A stretch of DNA of 64,000 nucleotides from Flavobacterium zepuense (GTDB lineage Bacteria > Bacteroidota > Bacteroidia > Flavobacteriales > Flavobacteriaceae): contig NZ_VJVZ01000008.1 of the NCBI RefSeq assembly GCF_007097145.1, positions 162,773 to 226,772 of the forward strand, in the 5' to 3' direction. A program made the translations under genes and the position numbers. The notes beneath the pieces were generated by a model. It had not been told where the DNA came from. It worked only from the letters and a program-made list of their open reading frames with translations, and did no database searches. Positions 17,743-26,541 of this stretch are shown one piece after another. Each line of letters begins with the position of its first letter. Within the stretch, counting starts at the first letter, position 1.

Positions 17743-17956
17743 CTTAAAGTGTTTTTACTTTAAGTCTCGTCACTGAAAACTGGTAATTTTTAAAGACTTC
17801 GAGACTAAGTGGAGACGCTCATGCTACGGCGTGGGCGCTCGCTTATGCGAAGTCTTGGTATACCAGTGCCACAGTGTCCGTAAGTGTAGTTGTCTGCGCC
17901 TATTTTTTTGGCGTCAAAAACGTTCCGTAACTCCCAGCGTAGCTTCAAACACTTAC
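17743..17956 (+). ncRNA. Candidate structured non-coding RNA (unassigned)
   Basis: Three consecutive hairpin domains follow a promoter. Domain 1: CTTAAAGT (17743-17750) with ACTTTAAG (17757-17764). Domain 2 (17771-17876) is nested: CACTG/CAGTG, CTGGTA/TACCAG, AAGACTTCG/CGAAGTCTT, TAAG/CTTA, then GCTCATGC with GCGTGGGC closed by a TACG loop on a C-G pair, a UNCG-class tetraloop. The apical helix uses G-U pairs, which favours an RNA fold over a DNA palindrome. Domain 3: GTAAGTGT (17880-17887) with ACACTTAC (17949-17956) enclosing GCGCC/GGCGT. There is no reading frame through it. I do not recognise an Rfam family. It might instead be a long structured 5' leader of the 75-aa gene at 17988. Confidence 0.5.
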
Positions 17957-17987
17957 CATACATTATAATTCATAAGAATTAAATAAC

Positions 17988-18215
17988 ATGGTAGATCCGA
18001 ATTCAAAACTTCAAATGAAACTTTCCGAAAGTAGATTTCCATTCAGTAAAAGGATGGTAAATTTTTTTAATAGTCTTGAAATTGATACTGTAGAGCAATT
18101 AGCGGAAATTCCCCTGTCAAAGTTTACCTGTTTTAGAGGCTTTAAGGTGAAATGTAAAAGTGAGTTGATTGCATTTATAAAGTTTGAGCAAATTCAAAAC
18201 TATTTTAGTGACTAA
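17988..18215 (+). CDS. Small protein resembling RNA polymerase alpha C-terminal domain
   Basis: A 75-aa protein. Residues about 20-62 (SKRMVNFFNSLEIDTVEQLA...RGFKVKCKSELIAF) align by pattern with alpha-CTD, where a helix, a TVeqL turn, a second helix-hairpin-helix and a final KSLxEI helix bind DNA. There is no alpha N-terminal domain. Stand-alone alpha-CTD-like proteins are seen in Bacteroidetes but I know of no assigned function. It follows the candidate structured RNA and is isolated from operons. A role as a small DNA-binding or polymerase-associated regulator is inference. Confidence 0.55.
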   Translation: MVDPNSKLQMKLSESRFPFSKRMVNFFNSLEIDTVEQLAEIPLSKFTCFRGFKVKCKSELIAFIKFEQIQNYFSD

Positions 18216-18623
18216 TTTTATCCAATCCTCAAAGTAACAAGCAGCGTGGATAACTATATTGCAAAAATGATATAAAAAGCAAAAAAAATCAGTTAAAATC
18301 ACGAGTAGCTTTTTGACTTCCTACCATTTTACAGGCAATTAAATTCCAGCACATAGTGGGGTTCAGGACCGCAGAGGCTGAGAGATTCCAGTTGGATCCC
18401 TAAACCGACATAATATTTTTTATAAAATAAGTTGCTGATTATTATGATGTTTCAAGTTATATCTGTATTTTAAAACTTAGGGATTTAAGTTTAATTATGT
18501 TTCAAGCTCATCAAGGCTACTATTATATTTTAACATCGAGCGAATAATATCTAAAGATTTCGATGAAATAGATGGCATAGCAATTAAACTTAAATTTATT
18601 GCCTACATTTAAGGAAAAACGCA
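18216..18623. other. AT-rich gap with one wobble-paired hairpin
   Basis: 408 bp without a gene. The only structure is at 18358-18400: GGGGTTC pairs with GGATCCC using two G-U pairs, with GGA/TCC and CAG/CTG helices inside. The rest is AT-rich and unremarkable. Confidence 0.35.
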
Positions 18624-18923
18624 ATGGGATATCTTATCTCTGTTACTATTGAAAACCTTACCCGCTTTATTTTATACAAACGATCTCACGAAAATCTATC
18701 AAAGTTAAACGGTTTGGAGGAAGAACAGGTAGTAAGAATCCTTGAACGGTATCCTGAAGTTTTTACCCGTGTAAGTGTGTCTTTATGCAGCTATAATAAC
18801 CAGGATCTCACGCTGCACAACGTGTCACATTCCTTATGTGATATCCTATCTACATATCCATACATCTTACATGATTTCCCTAAGGAACTTTTAAGTTCCA
18901 TTGTCGCCCTCCGGGCCAGCTGA
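18624..18923 (+). CDS. Hypothetical protein, 99 aa
   Basis: A small frame starting at ATG 18624 with a plausible purine-rich upstream (TTTAAGGAAAAACGCA). No family is recognised. The first 17 residues are mildly hydrophobic; residues 25-45 (LSKLNGLEEEQVVRILERYP) look helical and charged. It lies 87 bp before the cheB gene on the same strand, so it may belong to that signalling cluster, but nothing in the sequence shows a role. Codon use looks like its neighbours. Confidence 0.45.
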   Translation: MGYLISVTIENLTRFILYKRSHENLSKLNGLEEEQVVRILERYPEVFTRVSVSLCSYNNQDLTLHNVSHSLCDILSTYPYILHDFPKELLSSIVALRAS

Positions 18924-19010
18924 CACGATTGCCCAGTTGATAATTAATTGGTAACTAATACGCTATGTTAATAACCTTGCTATAACCGATATAAGTAATT
19001 ACCTTTCCAC

Positions 19011-20120
19011 ATGACACCTTACGATAATAATAATCCTGGCTCAGGTTATATAGATAACAGCGCCAGGCACCTTATAGAACATGACCGAATTATAGTAATA
19101 GGAGCCTCAGCGGGAGGCCTTGACGCTATAAAAAAATTAGTGGAGCGCCTGCCCCCCGATTTTCGTACCCCTATATTTATAGTATGGCACATGGCTCCAG
19201 GCATGCGTGGCATTGTACCGGATATACTCAATAAATTGAACGCTATTTATGCCGCACATGCGCTGGATAATGAAGTTATTAAACCAAACCGAATTTACAT
19301 TGCCCCGCCCGATCACCACTTGTTGCTTGAGGAAGGTATAATAAGGCTGTCACGCGGGCCCAAGGAAAATCACTTCCGGCCCGCTGTTGACCCGCTATTC
19401 CGTTCTGCGGCATACAATTATGGAAACCGGGTTATAGGGATTGTGCTTTCAGGCAGGTTAGATGATGGTACAGCAGGGCTTTGGCGTATAAAGCATAGTG
19501 GTGGCATTGCTATAGTACAGGACCCGGATGATGCCGAAGTCCCTTCCATGCCGGCGAATGCTGCGCGCGAAGTAGCTGTTGATTATTGTATACCTGTAAA
19601 GGATATGGCAGCGGTACTTACACAACTTTCCACAACGGCAGTACCTTTAAATAGGGAGCATATGAAAGACGAAAAAACAAAAATTGAAATAGGTATCGCT
19701 GCCGGGGACAGTGCGTATGACCGGGGCTCGCTAAAAATTGGCGAACTTTCCCCTTATACCTGTCCAGAATGCCAGGGTGTACTGTCTAAAATAACGGATG
19801 GCGACCTGACCCGGTACCGGTGCCATACCGGCCATGCCTATTCTGTTGATACCCTTTTGGCAAGTATCACCGAAAAAATTGAAGGCAGTTTATATAACGC
19901 TATGGCGGCCATTGAAGAAAGCATGATGCTGTTAAATCATATTGGCGACCACCTTTCAGAGGTAAACCATCCTCAACTGGCGGCGTTGTATTTTAAAAAG
20001 GCAAAAGATGCCGAACTCCGCGCCGACCTTTTGCGTGATACCGTTATGGGGCATGAGCAGCTAAGCAACGACAGATTATTGGAAGAATTATATAAATTGA
20101 AAAATGCAGCAAAAGAATAA
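19011..20120 (+). CDS. cheB: CheB-type methylesterase without receiver domain
   Basis: A 369-aa protein with an N-terminal CheB methylesterase domain (about 25-205) and no receiver domain. The catalytic triad is visible: Ser33 in GASAGG, His60 in VWHM, and Asp152 in LDDGTAGL. Residues about 245-285 carry two cysteine/histidine pairs (CPEC, then CHTGH), which suggest a small zinc-binding site. The C-terminus is helical. Classical CheB demethylates chemoreceptors, but no chemoreceptor, CheA or CheW is present here. It lies 23 bp before a CheB-CheR-kinase fusion and probably shares its transcript. Confidence 0.88.
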   Translation: MTPYDNNNPGSGYIDNSARHLIEHDRIIVIGASAGGLDAIKKLVERLPPDFRTPIFIVWHMAPGMRGIVPDILNKLNAIYAAHALDNEVIKPNRIYIAPPDHHLLLEEGIIRLSRGPKENHFRPAVDPLFRSAAYNYGNRVIGIVLSGRLDDGTAGLWRIKHSGGIAIVQDPDDAEVPSMPANAAREVAVDYCIPVKDMAAVLTQLSTTAVPLNREHMKDEKTKIEIGIAAGDSAYDRGSLKIGELSPYTCPECQGVLSKITDGDLTRYRCHTGHAYSVDTLLASITEKIEGSLYNAMAAIEESMMLLNHIGDHLSEVNHPQLAALYFKKAKDAELRADLLRDTVMGHEQLSNDRLLEELYKLKNAAKE

Positions 20121-20143
20121 CTTTGTTCAATTGATATAAGCAT

Positions 20144-23100
20144 ATGATACATCAGGACTCAGATAACGGAATAAAGGAAGTAAGGCAATTACAGGATAAG
20201 CCAGGGAAAAGCGAATTTCTAATCGTAGGGATTGGAGCTTCCGCCGGTGGGATCCAGGCATTACAAAACTTCTTTAGGGCGGTGCCGGAAAAGACTGGTA
20301 TTGCGTATGTTGTTATCCTGCACCTCTCTCCGGACCATGATAGCCAGGTGACAGCAGTATTGCAACTGGAAACAAACTTACCGGTAACACAGGTCACAGA
20401 AAAAGTGTACCTGCAACCCAACCATATTTACGTTGTTCCACCCAACCAGCACCTTTCTATAGAAAAAGATTACATTGCCATCTCGCAAAATGTTACGGTC
20501 GAAGAACGGCGTGCGCCTGTCGACATATTTTTCCGCAGCATGGCGGATGAATTTGGCCCAAGGGCTATAGCCGTAATCTTATCCGGTACTGGTGCTAACG
20601 GGTCGATGGGATTAAAAAGGGTAAAGGAAAGGGGTGGTGCCTGTTTTGTACAAAATCCCCGGCAGGCTGAGTTTCATGAAATGCCGCGTAATGCCATAGC
20701 TACAGAATTGGTTGATGAAATTCTGCCTGTTGAAGAAATTCCTGCAAAAATAGTTTCGTATAAGGACAGCCTCGGTACGGTAGCGATTACCATTGAAGCA
20801 AAACAACAAACCGGTGACCAGCAGCAGGCTTTGCGGGAAATTTTCACGCATCTGCGCCTGCATACCGGCAATGATTTTACAAACTATAAACTACCTACTT
20901 TGCTGCGCCGCATAGAACGGCGCATTAATGTACGCAACCTGCCTGACCTACAGGCCTATGCCAGGTTTCTAAAGGGGAATAACGACGAGGCTGTCGCTTT
21001 GTTAAAAGACCTGTTAATCTCAGTTACAAACTTTTTCAGGGACACAAAACCCTTTGAACTTATGGAGCATGAAGTGCTGCCAGCACTTTTTAAGGATAAA
21101 TCATCGGGCGACGATGTAAGGATATGGGTTTCCGGCTGTGCGACAGGTGAAGAAGCGTATTCCCTGGCAATGCTATGTGCAGAACTTACTGAAGGTAATA
21201 TGGACGCACCCAAGGTACAGATCTTTGCCACTGATATAGATGAGGCGGCTATAACACATGCCCGAGACGGTTTGTACAGCCTAAATGATTCTGCCGATGT
21301 ATCTCCCGAAAGGCTCAAGCGCTTCTTTACCAAAGAAGGAGATTCTTTCAGGATACGGAGAGAAATCAGGGAGACCATTATGTTTGCAGCACACAATGTT
21401 TTAAAGGACCCGCCATTTTCCCACCTTGATATGGTAAGCTGCCGTAACCTGATGATATACCTTAACCAGGTCGCCCAGGAAAGGGTTACCGAAACGTTTC
21501 ATTTTGCTTTAAACCCGGGTGGTTTCCTTTTCCTTGGCACATCTGAATCCGTTGATAACACATCCGATCTATATTCCACTTACAATAGGGAAAATCATGT
21601 TTTCCAGAGAAGGCAGGTAACCATGAAAGCGTATCCCGTACCGGAAGCTACGCCGATGCAATTTGAAAAATTCAGGCGGGATTCCACGACGCAGGATCAT
21701 GAAAAGAGGATATTGGAACGGATATCCTACGGCGACCTGCACCAACAGCTTTTAGAGGAATATGCACCGCCATCGCTGGTTGTTAATGAAGAATATGAAA
21801 TCCTGCACCTAACGGAACAGGTGGGCAGGTATTTACAAATACTTGGAGGGGAACTGTCCAGCAATCTCCTGAAACTGGTGAAACCGGAATTAAGGCTCGA
21901 GCTGCGCTCAGCATTATATAAGTCGACCCAGCGCCAGTCTGCTGTTGAAGCAAGGGGCTTAAAAGTAAACATCAATGATCGTACAGAAACAGTAAATATT
22001 CACATCAGGCCCGTACTGCGGTCAGGTGATACCGCAAAAGGGTTCATATTAGTTGTATTTGAACCTGCTGCTGATGAAAGTAACCGGGAGATACTACTAT
22101 CTTCAGATGAGCCTATAGCCAAACAACTGGAAGAGGAACTGGTCAGGGTTAAATCACAGCTTCGTGCCGCTATTGAGCAGCATGATTACCAGGCAGAGGA
22201 AATGAAGGCTTCCAATGAGGAACTCCAGGCAATGAACGAAGAATTGCGTTCGGCAGCGGAAGAGCTGGAAACCAGTAAGGAGGAACTCCAGTCAATAAAT
22301 GAGGAGCTGCGTACTGTAAACCAGGAACTGAAGATAAAAATTGAAGAGACAAGTATTGCGAGCAATAACCTGCAGAACATTATAAATTCTACCGATATCG
22401 GTACTATATTCCTTGACCGGAATTTCAGGGTTGCTTTATATACACCGGCAACAAGCGCCCTATTTAACCTTATTCCCGCAGATTATGGCCGTCCGCTGAC
22501 CGACATCACTCATAAACTAAATTACCGTAATCTGGTAAGTGATGCGGAAACGGTGCTGGAAAAGTTATCGGTTATAGAAAAAGAAGTTACAACTATTGAC
22601 GATAAGACCTATTTAATGCGCGTAGTGCCGTACCGCACCGATGAGGACCGTATCAATGGTGTGGTGGTAACGTTCCTGGATATTAATGATCGTAAAGTTG
22701 CCGAAGAAGCCTTGCGTAGTGCCGAGGAGAAATACAAACAGGAGCTGGAACAAGAGGTTACGGAGCGTACCAGTGAACTTAAAGAAAGCAGGGATGAATA
22801 CCTAACCCTGGTTGAAAATACCCCGGATGTTATAACCCGTTGGAATAAAGAATTGAGTCTGGTGTATGCCAATACTGCTTTTGAAGCGCTGACAGGCATT
22901 AAAAATAATCTTATGCTCGGCAAAACTAACTCAGAAATGGGGTCTGCGGGTAATATGGAACTTTCTAACAGCATACAGAGGGCGTTTGAAAGCGGCAAAA
23001 TGCTTGAACTGATTACTGCCCATAACACACCGGGAGGAGACATCTACTTTTATACCCGTATTACCCCCGAAAAGAATTTAGCGGGTGGAGTAGAAACGAT

Positions 23101-23896
23101 ACTTGCCATCGCAAGGGAGATCACAGATCTTAAAAATGCTGAAAAGCAACTACTGGAATTAGGAAATGAACTGGCAAAAAGGGCTACCGAATTACAGCGG
23201 TCCAATGATGACCTGCGCCAATTCGCACATGTTGCCAGCCATGACCTTAAAGAGCCGGTACGGAAAATAAGTACTTTTCACAGCCGGATCATACAAGAAC
23301 ATGGTAATGAACTGCCCAAAGACGTAAAATTTTACCTTGACAGGATAAAATCAGCTACTGACAGGATGTATGCTATGATAGAAGGTGTACTGCACTATTC
23401 TAAACTTGAGAGCGATACAGAAGCATTGCAAAATGTAAACCTGAATGAGACCTTGCGACAGATTGAAACAGACCTTGAGGTAGTCATACTCTCCAAACTG
23501 GGGGTAATTGAGTATGAAGAACTGCCTGTGATTGAAGGAAGCCCTATGCTGTTTCATCAGCTATTTTACAACTTGATACTGAATTCGCTAAAATTTGCAA
23601 TCGAGGGAAAACCGTCGCACATTTCAATAAAATCCTCAGAGGTATTTCGTAATAAAACGAATTACGCAGAGATAACACTTTCTGACAATGGTATTGGTTT
23701 CGATCAGAAATACGCAGAAAACATCTTTAACTCATTCACCAGGCTCAATAATGTAGAAGTTTACGAAGGTTCGGGATTAGGCTTGGCTTTATGCAAGAAA
23801 ATCGTTGAACGCTACAATGGCTTTATTTCTGCGAGCGGCGAAACGAATAATGGTGCCGTATTTACAATATTATTTCCTTACAATAATAAATTTTAA
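20144..23896 (+). CDS. CheB-CheR-PAS-histidine kinase fusion protein
   Basis: A 1250-aa multidomain signalling protein with no membrane segment. Domains: CheB (about 23-205; Ser33, His60); CheR methyltransferase (about 220-480, SAM motif VSGCATGEEAYSLAM); a coiled coil rich in EELQ repeats (about 640-740); a PAS domain (about 745-850); a second PAS (about 885-1000); HisKA with phospho-acceptor His1033 in ASHDLKEP; HATPase with N box QLFYNLILNSLKF and G boxes DNGIGF and GSGLGLAL. The CheB triad Asp is Asn152 (GTGANGS), so the esterase part may be inactive. The next gene, a receiver, starts 4 bp after the stop and is the likely phosphate acceptor. Confidence 0.92.
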   Translation: MIHQDSDNGIKEVRQLQDKPGKSEFLIVGIGASAGGIQALQNFFRAVPEKTGIAYVVILHLSPDHDSQVTAVLQLETNLPVTQVTEKVYLQPNHIYVVPPNQHLSIEKDYIAISQNVTVEERRAPVDIFFRSMADEFGPRAIAVILSGTGANGSMGLKRVKERGGACFVQNPRQAEFHEMPRNAIATELVDEILPVEEIPAKIVSYKDSLGTVAITIEAKQQTGDQQQALREIFTHLRLHTGNDFTNYKLPTLLRRIERRINVRNLPDLQAYARFLKGNNDEAVALLKDLLISVTNFFRDTKPFELMEHEVLPALFKDKSSGDDVRIWVSGCATGEEAYSLAMLCAELTEGNMDAPKVQIFATDIDEAAITHARDGLYSLNDSADVSPERLKRFFTKEGDSFRIRREIRETIMFAAHNVLKDPPFSHLDMVSCRNLMIYLNQVAQERVTETFHFALNPGGFLFLGTSESVDNTSDLYSTYNRENHVFQRRQVTMKAYPVPEATPMQFEKFRRDSTTQDHEKRILERISYGDLHQQLLEEYAPPSLVVNEEYEILHLTEQVGRYLQILGGELSSNLLKLVKPELRLELRSALYKSTQRQSAVEARGLKVNINDRTETVNIHIRPVLRSGDTAKGFILVVFEPAADESNREILLSSDEPIAKQLEEELVRVKSQLRAAIEQHDYQAEEMKASNEELQAMNEELRSAAEELETSKEELQSINEELRTVNQELKIKIEETSIASNNLQNIINSTDIGTIFLDRNFRVALYTPATSALFNLIPADYGRPLTDITHKLNYRNLVSDAETVLEKLSVIEKEVTTIDDKTYLMRVVPYRTDEDRINGVVVTFLDINDRKVAEEALRSAEEKYKQELEQEVTERTSELKESRDEYLTLVENTPDVITRWNKELSLVYANTAFEALTGIKNNLMLGKTNSEMGSAGNMELSNSIQRAFESGKMLELITAHNTPGGDIYFYTRITPEKNLAGGVETILAIAREITDLKNAEKQLLELGNELAKRATELQRSNDDLRQFAHVASHDLKEPVRKISTFHSRIIQEHGNELPKDVKFYLDRIKSATDRMYAMIEGVLHYSKLESDTEALQNVNLNETLRQIETDLEVVILSKLGVIEYEELPVIEGSPMLFHQLFYNLILNSLKFAIEGKPSHISIKSSEVFRNKTNYAEITLSDNGIGFDQKYAENIFNSFTRLNNVEVYEGSGLGLALCKKIVERYNGFISASGETNNGAVFTILFPYNNKF

Positions 23897-23900
23897 AGTT

Positions 23901-24338
23901 ATGAACTATAAAATTCTACTTATTGACGATGATAGCGATGACCGGCTTTTTTTCAGGGATGCCATTGAAAAAATCTCCACAGGTAACGTATCGTGCATTA
24001 CTTTAGATGACGGACATATCCTTGTGTCTACCTTAGCCCAAAGCAGCGACGGAAGGCCTGACATAATTTTTACCGATATAAATATGCCCAGGATGAGCGG
24101 ATGGGAAGTCCTCGCCATGTTAAAAGGGCATGATACTTATAAGGATATCCCGGTTATAATGTACTCTACCTCCAAACATACCGAAGAGATTACCAAAGCA
24201 AAAGAATTAGGGGCATTATGTTTCTTTAATAAGCCACAGGATTTCAGGGATCTGCAAAATGCATTAACAGAAGTTGTAAAACACCTTCAGGCAGGGACTA
24301 TCAACCAGCTTTGTGAAAATTCTACAATATTTACATAA
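23901..24338 (+). CDS. Single-domain response regulator (Rcp-like)
   Basis: A 145-aa stand-alone receiver. Acidic pocket IDDDSDD at residues 8-14, phospho-acceptor Asp59 in FTDINMP, Ser/Thr switch in MYSTS, and conserved Lys in FNKP. No output domain. I chose ATG 23901 rather than the in-frame ATG at 23805, which lies within the kinase gene and would add 32 residues before the first beta strand. The 4-bp gap to the kinase makes it the probable partner. Confidence 0.92.
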   Translation: MNYKILLIDDDSDDRLFFRDAIEKISTGNVSCITLDDGHILVSTLAQSSDGRPDIIFTDINMPRMSGWEVLAMLKGHDTYKDIPVIMYSTSKHTEEITKAKELGALCFFNKPQDFRDLQNALTEVVKHLQAGTINQLCENSTIFT

Positions 24339-24396
24339 ACAATATTTAGCATAGGACATGCTATATATCATATAAGTCATTCACTAAAAGATTACT

Positions 24397-24822
24397 ATGA
24401 ATAAATCAGGGCCAATAATTATTATAGAAGATGACCTCGATGACCAGGAGTTATTATCTGAGGTATTTCACAAGCTTCATTATAAAAATGAGATCGTCTT
24501 CTTTGGCGACGGAGAAGCGGCGCTTACCTACCTGACCGGAACTAAAACAGAACCGTTTATCATATTTTCAGACATTAATATGCCAAAGCTAAACGGCATG
24601 GAGCTACGGGCGAAAATCCATGAAAATGAAGAATTGCGCATCAAATCCATCCCCTATCTTTTCTTTTCTACAGCCGCGGAACAGGGCAATGTAGTCGATG
24701 CCTATTCAAAATCGGTACAGGGATTCTTTATAAAGCCATCCAGCTTCGATGACCTGTACGACATTGTTAAAACGATTGTAGAATATTGGCAAAAGTGTGT
24801 ATCGCCGGACTACGTAAGGTAG
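24397..24822 (+). CDS. Single-domain response regulator
   Basis: A 141-aa receiver with IEDDLDD at residues 10-16, Asp59 in FSDINMP, the switch residue in FFSTA and Lys in FIKPSS. There is no output domain. It follows the previous receiver by 58 bp and is close to it in sequence pattern (INMP, helical end), so the two could compete for phosphate from the same kinase. Confidence 0.9.
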   Translation: MNKSGPIIIIEDDLDDQELLSEVFHKLHYKNEIVFFGDGEAALTYLTGTKTEPFIIFSDINMPKLNGMELRAKIHENEELRIKSIPYLFFSTAAEQGNVVDAYSKSVQGFFIKPSSFDDLYDIVKTIVEYWQKCVSPDYVR

Positions 24823-24853
24823 CGTAGCTAATCATGTAAAGCAATTTATCAAT

Positions 24854-26068
24854 TTACTCTAACAACGTATACCTGCTAAGTTCATACAACGCTACAGAAC
24901 CATCTTTTTTTAGCACTTTAAATGCCAGGGCAGATTTTTCTTTAACCGCATCCCGCAATGTGCACCATTGTTCGGCAGTAATAGCAATGAGTGACTGGCC
25001 GTCAATTGCTGTAATTGTATCACCTAACTCCAGGCCTTTTATTTGCGCCACACTTCCTTCCCAAATAAATGAAACAACAACCTTTCCGTCAATAAAAAGT
25101 GGGTCAAAACCCAATGTTTTAAGCGGTTCTTCTTGGTTGTATTCAAAGGGCAGGTGAATCAGGTGCTTTTTCCAATCCAAAATAACCTCATCAAACTGCA
25201 TTAAAAACTTGTTACCTAACAAAGGCAGCGGGCTTGGGCTAATACGCACAACCTGTTTTTGGAATAGCCTCTTGCCAATGGTAACGCTATCAAGAATGGA
25301 AGCATGGTTGACGATGCTCCTATTGCCGTAAAGGGTAAATTCGGTATTGCCGGAACCTTTCCTGAGTATTTTATTTTTAGACGCTGAGCTTTTAAAGTAA
25401 AGGCTGTCAGGAAAGTTAAAGGACTGATTGTTCCCTGTGTCGAAAATAGTCTCAAAATTATAGTTGCCAAAAAACAATTTTATCAATGGGGTACCGGAAA
25501 AGTTCTCTTCAAAGGGCAACTCATACGTCTTGCCGGTGGGCTTTATTTTTTTATCGGAGAATATAAGTACATTATTTTTATAGTCTATTTTCCAGTAGGA
25601 GCTGCGCATCAGGTTAGCACCTATTATGCCGTCGATTGGTGTGCAAAATTGTTCGCTCATTTTTGCGAGGTTCATCGATGCGGCACCGATGTTGCTGAAA
25701 TTTACAGTTCCGAGCTTTAATTTATTGAGGGTGTAGAATGTTTCGGTTTGCTCCTGGGCTGACCCATCGATGAGCGTATTGCGCATTGCTTCTTTCAAAT
25801 GCAGTTTTTCCCGAAGTCTGGAAGAAAGTATGGTCACTGCCCCGGTATCAAATAGAAAGTTGTAACTGGTCCCATCGATCTGCACGGTTGTGAAAATGAG
25901 ATTATTTACCAGCGTAAAGGGGACGGTCTCAACAAAATTCCTGTTGTCTGTCGTAACACCAAAAAGAAATTTATCCCTATTCGCAATTTTTGCTTTATCG
26001 TCTGCTGTCTGCCCGAAAGATATTGCCGTAAGAAATAATGCTATAATCAAAAGGATGGATCGTGTCAT
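24854..26068 (-). CDS. Retropepsin-like aspartyl protease with PDZ domain
   Basis: A 404-aa exported protein. The start at 26068 (MTRSILLIIALFLTAISFGQ) gives a clean signal peptide; longer in-frame starts run back through the neighbouring gene and look spurious. Two aspartyl-protease motifs are visible, FLFDTGAVT and IFDTGNNQS, as in two-lobed clan AA proteases of Bacteroidetes. A PDZ-like domain closes the protein (VAQIKGLELGDTITAIDG). It would act in the periplasm or at the surface. A small protein gene lies 51 bp upstream on the same strand and may be co-transcribed. Confidence 0.82.
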   Translation of the reverse strand: MTRSILLIIALFLTAISFGQTADDKAKIANRDKFLFGVTTDNRNFVETVPFTLVNNLIFTTVQIDGTSYNFLFDTGAVTILSSRLREKLHLKEAMRNTLIDGSAQEQTETFYTLNKLKLGTVNFSNIGAASMNLAKMSEQFCTPIDGIIGANLMRSSYWKIDYKNNVLIFSDKKIKPTGKTYELPFEENFSGTPLIKLFFGNYNFETIFDTGNNQSFNFPDSLYFKSSASKNKILRKGSGNTEFTLYGNRSIVNHASILDSVTIGKRLFQKQVVRISPSPLPLLGNKFLMQFDEVILDWKKHLIHLPFEYNQEEPLKTLGFDPLFIDGKVVVSFIWEGSVAQIKGLELGDTITAIDGQSLIAITAEQWCTLRDAVKEKSALAFKVLKKDGSVALYELSRYTLLE

Positions 26069-26118
26069 AATTAAAAATTTGTGGTGCGCCACAAGTAGTA
26101 TGACGCACCACAAATATA

Positions 26119-26508
26119 TTAAAAAGTTAATGTGCCACCAACTGTTCCGGTGGTAGTTACGGCACCTGTCTGCCAGTTGTACGCATTTGACACGCTGACA
26201 TTTACAGATACTTTGGCTTTGGGGCAAAGCCCTTTTGCGGAAGCCTCCTGCCCGTTGTCGAAAGATAGTGGTACCCGGCCAATTACACCGGATGCAACAC
26301 CCCATCCTAAAGATAAGAGGTATCCTTTCGGAAGCCCCCTGAAATACTCAGATTGCTCCGTGGTGAGTTCAAAATGCGTAGAAAACCATTTTATAACATC
26401 TGCCGATGCCACTACGGCATCATCCTGTAGTTGCTGGTCGTCGGACTTGTACCATTCTGCCTGGAATGCTTTAACACCATCAGGTGTAAGCGGAAATTTC
26501 TTTGCCAT
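26119..26508 (-). CDS. Hypothetical protein, 129 aa, upstream of the protease gene
   Basis: No recognised family. The N-terminal half is charged and helical (LTPDGVKAFQAEWYKSDDQQ), the middle hydrophobic and Gly-rich (LPKGYLLSLGWGVASGVIG), and the C-terminal part beta-like and rich in Val, Thr and Gly (KAKVSVNVSVSNAY, TTTGTVGG). There is no signal peptide. It has its own promoter-like box at 26534-26541 and precedes the aspartyl protease gene by 51 bp, so the two may form an operon. Confidence 0.6.
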   Translation of the reverse strand: MAKKFPLTPDGVKAFQAEWYKSDDQQLQDDAVVASADVIKWFSTHFELTTEQSEYFRGLPKGYLLSLGWGVASGVIGRVPLSFDNGQEASAKGLCPKAKVSVNVSVSNAYNWQTGAVTTTGTVGGTLTF

Positions 26509-26533
26509 AATAAAATTTTTAATGTTATACTGT

Positions 26534-26541
26534 CAAAATTA
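26534..26541 (-). promoter_or_regulatory. -7 box of the 129-aa gene
   Basis: On the minus strand the sequence reads TAATTTTG, matching TAnnTTTG, 26 bp before the start codon. The -33 element is less clear (a TTTA stretch). A tandem 10-bp repeat, TATAGCCAAT/TATAGCCAAA (26584-26603), lies about 45 bp further upstream. The remainder of 26604-26900 shows nothing else. Confidence 0.45.

Noticed and set aside
17743..17956. Retron msr-msd RNA
   Set aside because: Hairpins are suggestive but no reverse transcriptase gene is present nearby.
18358..18420. TPP riboswitch
   Set aside because: GGCTGAGAGA is present, but the second conserved half (GAACCTGAT-like) is missing and no thiamine gene follows.
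24854..26305. Full 483-aa version of the aspartyl protease
   Set aside because: The first 79 residues run through the neighbouring small gene in another frame; the signal peptide begins at 26068.
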